Shown: piece by piece, positions 14,298-21,772 of the stretch | How the letters are laid out: each line of letters starts with the position of its first letter | Position numbering within the stretch: the stretch's first letter is position 1 | Source of the DNA: Bacteroidales bacterium UBA5371 | GTDB taxonomy: Bacteria; Bacteroidota; Bacteroidia; Bacteroidales; P3 | Direction of reading: 5' to 3' | Assembly: GCA_002407855.1 (NCBI GenBank) | Contig: DHPF01000013.1 | Coordinates: 23,429 to 46,901, forward strand | DNA length: 23,473 nucleotides | Position numbers and translations under genes: made by a program | Notes under the pieces: generated by a model | Databases searched by the model: none | Told to the model about the DNA's origin: nothing | What the model saw: only the letters and a program-made list of their open reading frames with translations

Positions 14298-14798
14298 TTA
14301 CCTATTACAATTGCAATAAGGAGCAAGTCTAATCTTAGCTTTTGGGAAAAGTTTTTTGATTTGTTTCTGTTCTTTTTTGGTCATCTGAATAGCTCTCAAA
14401 TCTAAATAAAGTAAGCTCTGGCCCATTCTTTCATATTCCAAAGGGAACTCTCTTAGTTTATTATCCCACATTATTAGAGTATCAAGCGTTAAGCTACTCA
14501 ACTCTTTTGGCATTTCATTAATATAATTAGATGAAATATCAATATAATGAAGTTTTGTAAGAGAAGAAAGTTCTTTTGGGATTTCTTTTATGCGATTTCG
14601 TTTGAGGATTAACCTTTCAAGATTTTCAAATAGAATAATTTTAGAGGGAACTTCTTTTAATTTTTGCTTGCTTAAATCAAGAGTTATTACTTGTTTTGGG
14701 TTTGAAAGGGCGGAGTCTAAATTATTATAATAACCTCCGCTTTGCGAGAAAGAATAATTACTTATTAGAAGAAATAAACAAAGTGTGAGCTTATTCAT
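14298..14798 (-). CDS. Secreted leucine-rich-repeat protein
   Basis: 166 aa from the ATG at 14798, chosen because it opens a clear signal peptide (MNKLTLCLFLLISNYSFSQ). The longer frame would place 24 charged residues before it, inside ribF. After the signal come about four leucine-rich repeats with pattern LxxLxLxxNxIxxIPxEL (for example LERLILKRNRIKEIPKELSS and LHYIDISSNYINEMPKELSS), then a basic tail ending with APYCNCNR. LRRs mediate protein binding; no enzymatic domain is present. The start overlaps the ribF stop by 8 bp, so translation is probably coupled to ribF, an odd partner for an exported protein. Confidence 0.85.
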   Translation of the reverse strand: MNKLTLCLFLLISNYSFSQSGGYYNNLDSALSNPKQVITLDLSKQKLKEVPSKIILFENLERLILKRNRIKEIPKELSSLTKLHYIDISSNYINEMPKELSSLTLDTLIMWDNKLREFPLEYERMGQSLLYLDLRAIQMTKKEQKQIKKLFPKAKIRLAPYCNCNR

Positions 14799-15726
14799 TA
14801 TTAGCAAAAATACTCTTAGCCTTTTTAACATCCAAAGATATTTGTTTTTGTAAGTCTTCCAAGTTTTCAAAACGCATCTCTTCCCTTAAATAATCTAAAA
14901 GTAGGAGCTTGATGCTTTTATTGTAAATATCCTCTGCAAAATCAAAGATATTAACTTCAATTGTAACAAGAGAATTTTCAAAGGTTGGCTTACAACCAAT
15001 ATTCACGATACCATTATATTCTTTATTCTCTAAAATAACCTTCGTTGTGTAAACACCAAATAAAGGTAAAAGTTTGTTCTTATCAACCTTTATATTGGCT
15101 GTTGGAAAGCCTAAGGTGCGTCCTATCTTATTTCCTTGAACTACTTTCCCTCTCAAAGCATAAGGTTCATTAAGCATAGCTTTGGCTAATTGCATATCTC
15201 CTTTTAATAGCGCTTTCCTGATTTGAGTTGAACTAACTTCAATACCTCCATAAAACACACAAGCATCTGTTCTTTCAAGAGTTAAATCTCTTTGTTTGCT
15301 ATGCCTAACTAAATCATCAAACTGCTCCGATGGTTTATTGCCAAAATTGTTATCATAGCCTCGTAAAAGATAGGAAGGAGAGTATTTATCAATTAATAAA
15401 TCAAGGAACTCTATTGCTGAAAGGCTTGCAAATTCTTTTGTAAAATGAATTGTGATAATATTCTCTACTCCGAAGGATTGAAGTTTAGCAAATCTTTCTT
15501 CATTTGTTTGAAGAAGCTTTAAGGTGTCATTATGCTGTGGCTTCAAAACTAATTGAGGATGTTTGTCAAAGGTAATCAATATGCTTTTGGTATTAAGCTC
15601 TTGTGCTTTTTCATTGAGAGAGGATAATAGTTTTTGATGTCCAATATGTACTCCATCAAACATTCCAATGGTCATAACTGGACGGAAACCTAAGTTTATT
15701 TCTTTTTCAAAGGGTATTATTGTCAA
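14791..15726 (-). CDS. ribF: Bifunctional riboflavin kinase / FAD synthetase RibF
   Basis: 311 aa. The N-terminal FMN adenylyltransferase domain (about 1-180) has the nucleotidyltransferase motif HIGH at 27-30 (GMFDGVHIGH), LRGYDNNFGN and SSTQIR (165-170). The C-terminal riboflavin kinase domain (about 185-305) has GFPTANI at 206-212, GVY and NIGCKPTF. It phosphorylates riboflavin to FMN and adenylates FMN to FAD in the cytoplasm. Length is standard. It has its own -7 element 23 bp upstream and heads a minus-strand unit with the LRR gene. It is divergent from atpD across 152 bp. Confidence 0.95.
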   Translation of the reverse strand: MTIIPFEKEINLGFRPVMTIGMFDGVHIGHQKLLSSLNEKAQELNTKSILITFDKHPQLVLKPQHNDTLKLLQTNEERFAKLQSFGVENIITIHFTKEFASLSAIEFLDLLIDKYSPSYLLRGYDNNFGNKPSEQFDDLVRHSKQRDLTLERTDACVFYGGIEVSSTQIRKALLKGDMQLAKAMLNEPYALRGKVVQGNKIGRTLGFPTANIKVDKNKLLPLFGVYTTKVILENKEYNGIVNIGCKPTFENSLVTIEVNIFDFAEDIYNKSIKLLLLDYLREEMRFENLEDLQKQISLDVKKAKSIFANNE

Positions 15727-15749
15727 TATTTATATAGTTAAAAGGTTTG

Positions 15750-15757
15750 CAAAGGTA
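15750..15757 (-). promoter_or_regulatory. -7 element of ribF
   Basis: On the minus strand this reads TACCTTTG followed by CA, an exact match to TAnnTTTG, 23 bp before the ribF ATG. Confidence 0.72.
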
Positions 15758-15805
15758 CTAAATTATAATCTTTTTAACCTGCTTTTATTATTTTTTTTGT
15801 CTTTT

Positions 15806-15821
15806 TGTGAATTGTTTCACA
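15806..15821. promoter_or_regulatory. CRP/FNR-type palindrome upstream of atpD
   Basis: TGTGAATTGTTTCACA fits TGTGA-N6-TCACA exactly, the classic half-sites for CRP/FNR-family dimers; the symmetric arms extend to TGTGAA/TTCACA. It is 57 bp before the atpD ATG and only 9 bp upstream of the likely -7 element, so binding there would overlap the -33 region and would be expected to repress atpD. It also lies about 50 bp upstream of the ribF -7 element. Confidence 0.6.
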
Positions 15822-15830
15822 GAAATGATG

Positions 15831-15838
15831 TAAATTCG
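15831..15838 (+). promoter_or_regulatory. Probable -7 element of atpD-atpC
   Basis: TAAATTCG followed by CA differs from TAnnTTTG at one position. Candidate -33 words are TTTG at 15804-15807 (23-bp spacer) and TTG at 15812-15814 (16 bp); the second lies inside the palindrome. Confidence 0.5.
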
Positions 15839-15878
15839 CAGTTCAATAATAACGAAAAAAATACAGAAAACATATTTT

Positions 15879-17393
15879 ATGAACGTAGTTAGTAGGGGAA
15901 AGATTTCTCAAATTATTGGTGCGGTTATAGATGTCGCATTTGACGAAAAAGAAACATTACCAAATATTTATGATGCACTTAGAGTTGTTAAAGAAGATGG
16001 TTCTTTTGTTATATTAGAATGCCAGCAAGGAATAGGAGACAATACAGTTAGAACAATTGCAATGGACTCAACTGATGGATTACAAAGAGGACTTATTGTT
16101 GAGAACTTAGCAGAACCTATTTCAATGCCTATTGGCGAACATATAAATGGACGTTTATTTAATGTAATTGGTCAAGCAATTGATGGCATAGGCGATGTTG
16201 ATAAATCAAGAAGTTATCCAATACATCGTGAACCACCAAAATTTGAAGAACTCTCTACCTCACAAGAAGTTCTTCTAACAGGAATAAAAGTAATTGACCT
16301 TATAGAACCTTATGCAAAAGGAGGAAAGATTGGTCTATTTGGAGGAGCAGGAGTTGGAAAAACAGTATTAATTATGGAAATGATTAATAATATTGCTAAG
16401 AAATATTCAGGACAATCTGTATTTTCAGGAGTTGGAGAAAGAACTCGTGAGGGTAATGATCTTCTTAGGGAGATGTTGGAATCGGGAGTCATTCGCTATG
16501 GAGATGAGTTTATAAAAAGTATGGAAGAAGGCGGTTGGGATTTGTCAAAGGTTGACCAAAAGGCATTATCAGAATCTAAATGCACATTAGTCTTTGGACA
16601 AATGAATGAACCCCCAGGAGCAAGAGCAAGAGTGGCTTTATCGGGATTGACCTTAGCAGAATACTATCGTGATGGAGACGAAAATACAGGAGGAAGAGAT
16701 ATTCTATTATTTATTGATAATATATTCCGTTTCACACAAGCTGGTTCAGAAGTATCAGCACTATTAGGACGTATGCCTTCGGCCGTAGGTTATCAACCAA
16801 CCCTTGCCTCCGAAATGGGAACTATGCAAGAGAGGATTACCTCCACCAAAAGAGGCTCTATAACATCTGTTCAAGCCGTTTATGTTCCTGCTGATGACTT
16901 AACAGACCCTGCACCGGCAACGACCTTTGCTCACTTAGATGCACAAACTGTGCTTTCTCGTAAAATATCCGAATTAGGTATATATCCAGCAGTAGATCCT
17001 TTGGAATCAAATTCAAGAATTTTAACCCCAGATGTTGTGGGCGAAGATCATTATGCAACTGCTCAAAAAGTTAAAGGTATCCTTCAACGATACAAAGAAC
17101 TACAAGATATTATAGCAATACTTGGTATGGAAGAATTATCCGATGAAGATAAATTAGCTGTATCAAGAGCAAGACGCGTTCAACGTTTCCTTTCTCAACC
17201 TTTCCATGTTGCAGAACAATTTACAGGAATGCAGGGAGTGTTTGTAAATCTTGAAGACACAATAAAAGGCTTCAATATGATACTTAACGGCGAAGTAGAT
17301 GAGTATCCAGAAGCTGCATTTTCTATGGTTGGCACAATAGAAGAGGCAATAGAAAAAGGCAAGAAACTTCTTGCCCAAGCACATCAAGAATAA
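15879..17393 (+). CDS. atpD: F1Fo ATP synthase subunit beta
   Basis: 504 aa, a full-length catalytic beta subunit. It has an N-terminal beta-barrel (1-80), a nucleotide domain with Walker A GGAGVGKT at 155-162, catalytic Glu at E187 (GERTREGNDL), LLFIDNIFRFTQAGSEVSALLGRMPSAVGYQ, and the C-terminal helical domain containing the DELSEED-region equivalent (EELSDEDKL). It makes or hydrolyses ATP on the cytoplasmic face of the inner membrane. It is followed 21 bp later by atpC. The other subunits are not here; a split atpDC locus is usual in Bacteroidota. A CRP/FNR-like site precedes it. Confidence 0.98.
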   Translation: MNVVSRGKISQIIGAVIDVAFDEKETLPNIYDALRVVKEDGSFVILECQQGIGDNTVRTIAMDSTDGLQRGLIVENLAEPISMPIGEHINGRLFNVIGQAIDGIGDVDKSRSYPIHREPPKFEELSTSQEVLLTGIKVIDLIEPYAKGGKIGLFGGAGVGKTVLIMEMINNIAKKYSGQSVFSGVGERTREGNDLLREMLESGVIRYGDEFIKSMEEGGWDLSKVDQKALSESKCTLVFGQMNEPPGARARVALSGLTLAEYYRDGDENTGGRDILLFIDNIFRFTQAGSEVSALLGRMPSAVGYQPTLASEMGTMQERITSTKRGSITSVQAVYVPADDLTDPAPATTFAHLDAQTVLSRKISELGIYPAVDPLESNSRILTPDVVGEDHYATAQKVKGILQRYKELQDIIAILGMEELSDEDKLAVSRARRVQRFLSQPFHVAEQFTGMQGVFVNLEDTIKGFNMILNGEVDEYPEAAFSMVGTIEEAIEKGKKLLAQAHQE

Positions 17394-17414
17394 CCTTTAC
17401 TCAATTAAACAGAA

Positions 17415-17651
17415 ATGAAAGTCAAAATTATCTCTCCCGAAAAAACAATATACCAAGGCGAAGGAGCCAGTCTATTGCAATTACCGGGTATTGATGGTTC
17501 GTTTGAAATATTAAACAATCACGCTCCTATAATTTCAGTTTTAACCAAAGGAACAATAAGAATAGTTACTAAAGAAAAAGAAGAGAAATTTAAGATAAAT
17601 AGTGGAGTTGTTGAATGTTCAAACAATACAATTCAAATCTTGGTGCAATAG
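17415..17651 (+). CDS. atpC: F1Fo ATP synthase subunit epsilon (short form)
   Basis: 78 aa, only the N-terminal ten-stranded beta-sandwich (KIISPEKTIYQGEGASLLQLPGIDG, then FEILNNHAPIISVLTKGTI). The C-terminal two-helix arm that inhibits ATP hydrolysis in E. coli is missing. Short epsilon subunits of about 80 aa are normal in Bacteroidota, so this is not a truncation. The frame ends cleanly with IQILVQ-stop. It is in an operon with atpD, and a gene-free stretch of 574 bp follows. Confidence 0.95.
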   Translation: MKVKIISPEKTIYQGEGASLLQLPGIDGSFEILNNHAPIISVLTKGTIRIVTKEKEEKFKINSGVVECSNNTIQILVQ

Positions 17652-17800
17652 AATATTTCTTCAATACCATTTAATTATAAGGTTCAATAATTCATTTTTG
17701 CTTTATTTAATGTGAGACAAAAATGAGGCCGTACAAAAAGAAAGACTACTTAAACAACAAAATAATCAAGAGTTAAAGGTATTAGTCTGTAATGCTTTTA

Positions 17801-17884
17801 GGAAATCAAGAACTAAGTTTTTATATCTAAGTTTTAAGAAATTAAAATCAAGTTTGGCAAATTTAGAATTAAGTTTGAGAAAAC
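17801..17884. repeat. 21-bp-pitch intergenic repeat array after atpC
   Basis: In the gene-free 17652-18225 region between the convergent atpC and CDF genes, four units begin at 17801, 17822, 17843 and 17864. All have AAG at the same unit position, most within AATCAAG, ATCTAAG or AATTAAG. Further single words (AATCAAG near 17764, 17999 and 18036; AATAGGACTT near 18077) show relics of the same classes. Nothing else is seen in this stretch: no ORF, RNA or clear terminator. Confidence 0.68.
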
Positions 17885-18225
17885 AGAGATTTTATTTGTA
17901 AACGTTTATTGTCCTTTTGTAGGTTATGACCTTTCTTTGTTTATCTCTATGTTTGTATTTGGAAATCCAAATATATGCTCCTTGTGGATTATATAGGTAA
18001 TCAAGCAGGATTGCCCCTATATATAAACAAAATATAATCAAGTTTAATAAAAATTATCTCAGAGAAAAATTTATTTAAATAGGACTTAAAATAAATTATA
18101 CTCCCTACTTATTTTTTAAAAACAAAAATTATCCAACTATATAGTTGCACTAAATATAATGTTTGTATATTTAGAAAAAACTTAACTTATTAATATTTAA
18201 ATGAAAAACTGCTGAATTATGAAAA

Positions 18226-19074
18226 TTACTTATTTATGCAATTGAAATTGGAGTCTTCAAGTTCAATTGTTACGTGGTCAATGTTGTAGTTTTTAGTCTT
18301 TTGCCTTACTTTCTCTTTAATCTTATCGTAATTGCTGTTTGCAACAATATGCAAGGTCATTACGTGCGAAATACCATCTTGAGTCCAGAGATGAAGGTCG
18401 TGAATTGAAACAACATCTTCAATTTCTTCCAATTCCTTTGTTAGTTTCTTTACATCAACATCCTTTGGGAGAGCCTGCAAAAGTATATTAAAGGTTGATT
18501 TCAAGTTCTTATATACATTATAAAGCACCCAAATAGTAATACTTATTGAAAGGATTGGGTCAAGGATTGGGAGATGAACAAATATCATCACAATACTTAT
18601 CACAAGAACTCCTATCCAGCCCAAAACATCTTCCATAATATGAAGGAATACTGCTCTTTCATTTAGGGTTTTCCCTTTTTTAACACTAAGGGCTGCTGCA
18701 CCATTAATAATTATTCCAAGAATTGCAAGCCAAAGCATTCCTTGTGCGTTCACATCCTGAGGTGAGAAAAGACGGGTTATTGCCTCAAGGAGAATTAGGA
18801 TTGAACCTATAAGTAGGATTCCTGAAAGTATTACGGAGCTTAGGAGGGAAAATCTTTTGTAGCCATAGGAGTATTTTTCATCTTTGGGTTTGTTTGACTT
18901 TTTCTGCAAAGCCCAAGCAATGGCTAAGGAAATTGAGTCGCCAAAGTCGTGAATGGCATCGGAAAGAATGGCAACACTATTGGTTATTATTCCTCCAATA
19001 AGTTCAACAAAGGCAAATCCTAAGTTGAGAAAAAAGGCTGTCCTAATGTTTTTTGTAGAATTATCCTTTGACAT
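18226..19074 (-). CDS. Cation diffusion facilitator (CzcD/ZitB-like) metal exporter
   Basis: 282 aa with six transmembrane segments between about 12 and 195, and a C-terminal cytoplasmic ferredoxin-like domain (about 205-282). The metal-binding pair of TM2 is H42 and D46 (SDAIHDFGDS), and that of TM5 is HIMED (H and D two turns of the helix apart). The C-terminal domain has the HDLHLWTQDGISHVMTLHIV signature. These are typical of the Zn2+/H+ antiporters of the CzcD type, which export zinc from the cytoplasm; specificity cannot be proven from sequence. It begins 6 bp after the nitroreductase stop, so the two are cotranscribed. The long region downstream holds no gene. Confidence 0.92.
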   Translation of the reverse strand: MSKDNSTKNIRTAFFLNLGFAFVELIGGIITNSVAILSDAIHDFGDSISLAIAWALQKKSNKPKDEKYSYGYKRFSLLSSVILSGILLIGSILILLEAITRLFSPQDVNAQGMLWLAILGIIINGAAALSVKKGKTLNERAVFLHIMEDVLGWIGVLVISIVMIFVHLPILDPILSISITIWVLYNVYKNLKSTFNILLQALPKDVDVKKLTKELEEIEDVVSIHDLHLWTQDGISHVMTLHIVANSNYDKIKEKVRQKTKNYNIDHVTIELEDSNFNCINK

Positions 19075-19080
19075 AGCTTT

Positions 19081-19857
19081 CTATCTGTCTTCCTCTGATG
19101 AATTTCTCATAAAACCTTGTTGGGTAATGAAGTCTAAATAAGCTCTTGAAAAGGTTCTATTATCCTTCCCTTTATATCGGCTTTGGGTAAATACCTTTGC
19201 AAGGTTCTCTTGATTGCTTTCTTCGCAATAGGCTTTCGATTGTGATAATTCTTCAAATTCATTATAGTACTTATCAATATCTTCCTTGCTGTAATCCTTA
19301 TAGGTTTCGTTATGAATAAAGGTTTCTAATGGCAGACGTTCTGTGAGGGGTGGTTCTTCGGCAGGGTAGCCAAGAGTTATTGAGGCAACAGGAACAACGT
19401 ATTTGGGAAGATTGAGGAAGTCTGCTATTTGCTTTGCCATATAGTTCACAGTTCCCAAATAACATATCCCAAGCCCAAGCTCTTCGGCAGCATTACAAAT
19501 TGACTGGGTTAATATGGTTGCGTCAATGGTTGAAATGTTTAACCAAAGGAAATTATCATATTCAATGCTTGTTCCTCTCTGAAGGCACCATTTATGAAAA
19601 CGATTCAAGTCAGCACATATAGTTAATACAATCGGAGCCTCAACAACCATTTCTTGTCCAAAATGGAACTTTGATAGCTCTTTTTTCCTTTCCTCGTCTT
19701 TTGTTACAACTATGGAATAAGCCTGCATATTTCCACAATTGGAAGCCCTTACTCCTGCCTCAAACAAAAGATTTAGAGTTTCCTCATCAATTGGTTTATT
19801 ACTATATTTCCTTATTGTGCGTCTATTTAATAGGGTTTTTAGATTATTTCTTGTCAT
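19081..19857 (-). CDS. Nitroreductase-family FMN oxidoreductase
   Basis: 258 aa. It opens with LNRRTIRKYSNKPIDEETLN, the FMN-phosphate-binding start of nitroreductases, then FEAGVRASNCGNMQAYSIVV, a central AEELGLGICYLGTVN, and VASITLGYPAEEPPLTERLPLE. The extended C-terminal part (about 200-258, FTQSRYKGKDNRTFSRAYLDFITQQGF) resembles the NfsA/FRP-like or Bacteroidota NADPH-dependent branch. It likely reduces quinones, flavins or nitro compounds in the cytoplasm. It is first gene of a two-gene unit with the CDF exporter and has a consensus -7 element 33 bp upstream. Confidence 0.9.
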   Translation of the reverse strand: MTRNNLKTLLNRRTIRKYSNKPIDEETLNLLFEAGVRASNCGNMQAYSIVVTKDEERKKELSKFHFGQEMVVEAPIVLTICADLNRFHKWCLQRGTSIEYDNFLWLNISTIDATILTQSICNAAEELGLGICYLGTVNYMAKQIADFLNLPKYVVPVASITLGYPAEEPPLTERLPLETFIHNETYKDYSKEDIDKYYNEFEELSQSKAYCEESNQENLAKVFTQSRYKGKDNRTFSRAYLDFITQQGFMRNSSEEDR

Positions 19858-19889
19858 TTTTATGTGCTTTTAAATAAATTTTTCATCGG

Positions 19890-19897
19890 CAAAGGTA
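19890..19897 (-). promoter_or_regulatory. -7 element of the nitroreductase-CDF operon
   Basis: On the minus strand this reads TACCTTTG, an exact TAnnTTTG match, 33 bp before the ATG. It stands back to back with the plus-strand -7 element at 19917-19924, only 19 bp away. Confidence 0.7.
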
Positions 19898-19916
19898 AGA
19901 AATAAATAAAAATACG

Positions 19917-19924
19917 TACATTTG
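19917..19924 (+). promoter_or_regulatory. -7 element of the 19970 operon
   Basis: TACATTTG matches TAnnTTTG and lies in the imperfect palindrome GTACATTTGTAC. An in-frame TTG within it (19922) would lengthen the downstream protein but overlaps the promoter, so the ATG at 19970 is preferred. Confidence 0.65.
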
Positions 19925-19969
19925 TACTTTGAAAAAAGATATTTATTAACAATTAAACACATCAATATC

Positions 19970-20326
19970 ATGAAAAGAACAAGTCTTTACACAATTATTA
20001 TTAGCATTTTGCTTATTAGTTCTCCAATAGTATTTACCCAATGTACAGCTTTGAAAGGAGCAAGTAATGTTGCAAGTTCACTAAGCAATATCAGTGAAAA
20101 AATAAACTACTATAATCAACAGGCAAATCATTATATTACAGTGGTTGATAAGGCTAAAAAGGGAGATGTTTTGGCAATTGCAGAGGCTGCTCAACTTCTT
20201 ACAAAGGCAAAGGACTATAAGAAAGAGCTTGATACGCTTTTACCTCAAATGACCTCATCACAAAAGAAAGAAGTTTCAAAAATTGAGCAAACAATTCTTA
20301 ATGCAGCAAAAGAGCTGATAAAATAA
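19970..20326 (+). CDS. Small exported helical protein, possible lipoprotein
   Basis: 118 aa from the ATG at 19970. It has a hydrophobic N-terminus (residues 8-22), ending FTQC at residues 23-26. Cysteine at this place suggests a lipoprotein, but Q before C departs from the usual lipobox, so signal peptidase I cleavage is possible. The mature part is helical and Lys/Ala-rich (AKKGDVLAIAEAAQLLTKAKDYKKELDTLLPQMTSSQKKEV). I do not recognise the family; DUF6591-type short exported helical proteins look similar in composition only. It is 12 bp before the TPR gene, and the pair forms an operon divergent from the nitroreductase. Confidence 0.75.
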   Translation: MKRTSLYTIIISILLISSPIVFTQCTALKGASNVASSLSNISEKINYYNQQANHYITVVDKAKKGDVLAIAEAAQLLTKAKDYKKELDTLLPQMTSSQKKEVSKIEQTILNAAKELIK

Positions 20327-20338
20327 GATTTGAAAAAC

Positions 20339-21586
20339 ATGAAGAAAATTCTATTTATAGTTTTTTTACTTAGCTTCTCCTTAGTTTCTTTGGCTCAGGC
20401 ACCTCAGAAGACAACCTCTACTACCAAAACAACCGTTAAGGCAAAAGATAAGACTACTCCTAAGTCAAAAACCTCAACTTCTAAGACTAAGGATTCTAAG
20501 GCAAAGACCAAAACAACTAAGCCTAAGGAGAAACCACCTACAAAGGAAGAGATTAAAGCGGCTGAGGAGAAAAAGAAATTGGAGCAAGGTTGCCAAGAAG
20601 CTAATCAAAACCTTATCCAAGCTCATAAGGAGATGGATAATAAGCAGTACTATATGGCAGAAGAATTGCTAAAAAAAGCTCTTGAATTATGTCCAAGCGA
20701 AACCATCAAATATAAATACGAACTCGCATGGAATAACTATTTGATGAAGGAATACAAAAAGACAATCCAAATCTTAGATACTCTTTCAGCTAATGAGGAT
20801 GCTCCTGCCGATGTTTATCAACTCTTAGGAAATGCATATGATGAGCTGGGTAATCAAAATATGGCTTTAATCACTTATGACAAAGGACTAAGAAAATATC
20901 CTAATGCTGGTTGTTTGTTTTTGGAAAAGGGAAACCTTGCCTACAAACGCTCTAATTTCATTGGAGCATTGGAACAATACGAAAATGGAATAGAGAAAGA
21001 CCCAACATTTAGTTCTAACTATTATCGTGCTGCCCAAATCTTCCTTTCTTCAAGCGAAGAAGTGTGGGGTATAATGTATGGAGAAATATTTATGAACCTT
21101 GAAAAAGGAGGAGAACGAGCCGTTGAAATAAGTCGTAAGCTATATGACTGTTATCATAGTGAGATAACCTTTAATACTAATCAAATAAGGGTAAATTTCA
21201 ATGACCCAACCATAGTTTACTCCAATTCCAAAGAACGTCCAAACCTTTTCCCCGACAATTACGAGAGTGCTCTTTTGCAAGCATGTCAAGGACAACGCAA
21301 TATTACATTAGCCTCCTTGGTTGAAATCCGCAAACGTTTTATATCCAATTTTTATAGGAATAGTCCAAGTTTTAAAAACGTATTATTCGATTACCAAAAG
21401 AAATTAATAGATATTGGCTTGTTTGAAGCCTATAACTATTGGCTTTTTGGCTATGGCAACACACAAGAGGCTGCTTCTTGGATACAAAATAACAAAGCTC
21501 AATTTGATCGATTTGTGAAATGGCAATCAGAAAACCCATTTCCTATAACAAAAGATAACGTCTTCTCTCGCTATAAAATGGAGTAG
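20339..21586 (+). CDS. Exported TPR-repeat protein with Lys/Thr-rich linker
   Basis: 415 aa from the ATG at 20339 (a TTG nine bases upstream is rejected). It has a signal peptide to about residue 20 (LVSLAQ-AP), then a low-complexity Lys/Thr/Ser/Pro tract at about 22-75, probably extended and basic. Several TPRs follow (about 90-240), for example YYMAEELLKKALELCPSE, YQLLGNAYDELGNQNMALITYDKGLRKYPN and GNLAYKRSNFIGALEQYENGIEKDP. The C-terminal 170 residues are not recognised but include repeated aromatic segments (FYRNSPSFKNVLFDYQKKLI, AYNYWLFGYG). It is likely a periplasmic scaffold; no catalytic motif is seen. It is partner of the small exported protein just upstream. Confidence 0.85.
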   Translation: MKKILFIVFLLSFSLVSLAQAPQKTTSTTKTTVKAKDKTTPKSKTSTSKTKDSKAKTKTTKPKEKPPTKEEIKAAEEKKKLEQGCQEANQNLIQAHKEMDNKQYYMAEELLKKALELCPSETIKYKYELAWNNYLMKEYKKTIQILDTLSANEDAPADVYQLLGNAYDELGNQNMALITYDKGLRKYPNAGCLFLEKGNLAYKRSNFIGALEQYENGIEKDPTFSSNYYRAAQIFLSSSEEVWGIMYGEIFMNLEKGGERAVEISRKLYDCYHSEITFNTNQIRVNFNDPTIVYSNSKERPNLFPDNYESALLQACQGQRNITLASLVEIRKRFISNFYRNSPSFKNVLFDYQKKLIDIGLFEAYNYWLFGYGNTQEAASWIQNNKAQFDRFVKWQSENPFPITKDNVFSRYKME

Positions 21587-21619
21587 GTTTCATTTTAGCA
21601 TATTCTGGATTTTGTTTTC

Positions 21620-21724
21620 TAAAACGAGGTTTAAAGAAAATGAAATCAAAAGACATTTTATTGGAATCAAGAAACAATTTACTGAAATCAAAAGACATTT
21701 TCGTAAGACTTAAAATAAAGTCTT
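21620..21724. repeat. 21-bp-pitch intergenic repeat array before glyA
   Basis: Five consecutive units start at 21620, 21641, 21662, 21683 and 21704, with no slippage. Cores: AAAACGAGG; GAAATCAAAAGACATTTT; GGAATCAAG; GAAATCAAAAGACATTTT again; and AAGACTTAAAATAAAGTCTT. The last unit is a perfect inverted repeat, AAGACTT (21705-21711) and AAGTCTT (21718-21724), abutting the glyA -7 element. It combines three core classes found at other loci. Confidence 0.8.
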
Positions 21725-21731
21725 ATCTTTG
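21724..21731 (+). promoter_or_regulatory. -7 element of glyA
   Basis: TATCTTTG followed by CA matches TAnnTTTG, 41 bp before the ATG. Its -33 region falls within the last unit of the repeat array, so the array directly contributes to the promoter. Confidence 0.7.
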
Positions 21732-21772
21732 CATCGTGAAATTTAAAAATCTAAATTCTAAATATATATAAA

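Noticed and set aside
14799..14870. Longer start for the LRR protein inside ribF
   Set aside because: It adds 24 charged residues before a textbook signal peptide. The ATG at 14798 overlapping the ribF stop is the usual coupling arrangement.
17415..17651. atpC as a truncated pseudogene
   Set aside because: Epsilon subunits of about 80 aa lacking the C-terminal helices are normal in Bacteroidota, and the frame ends cleanly.
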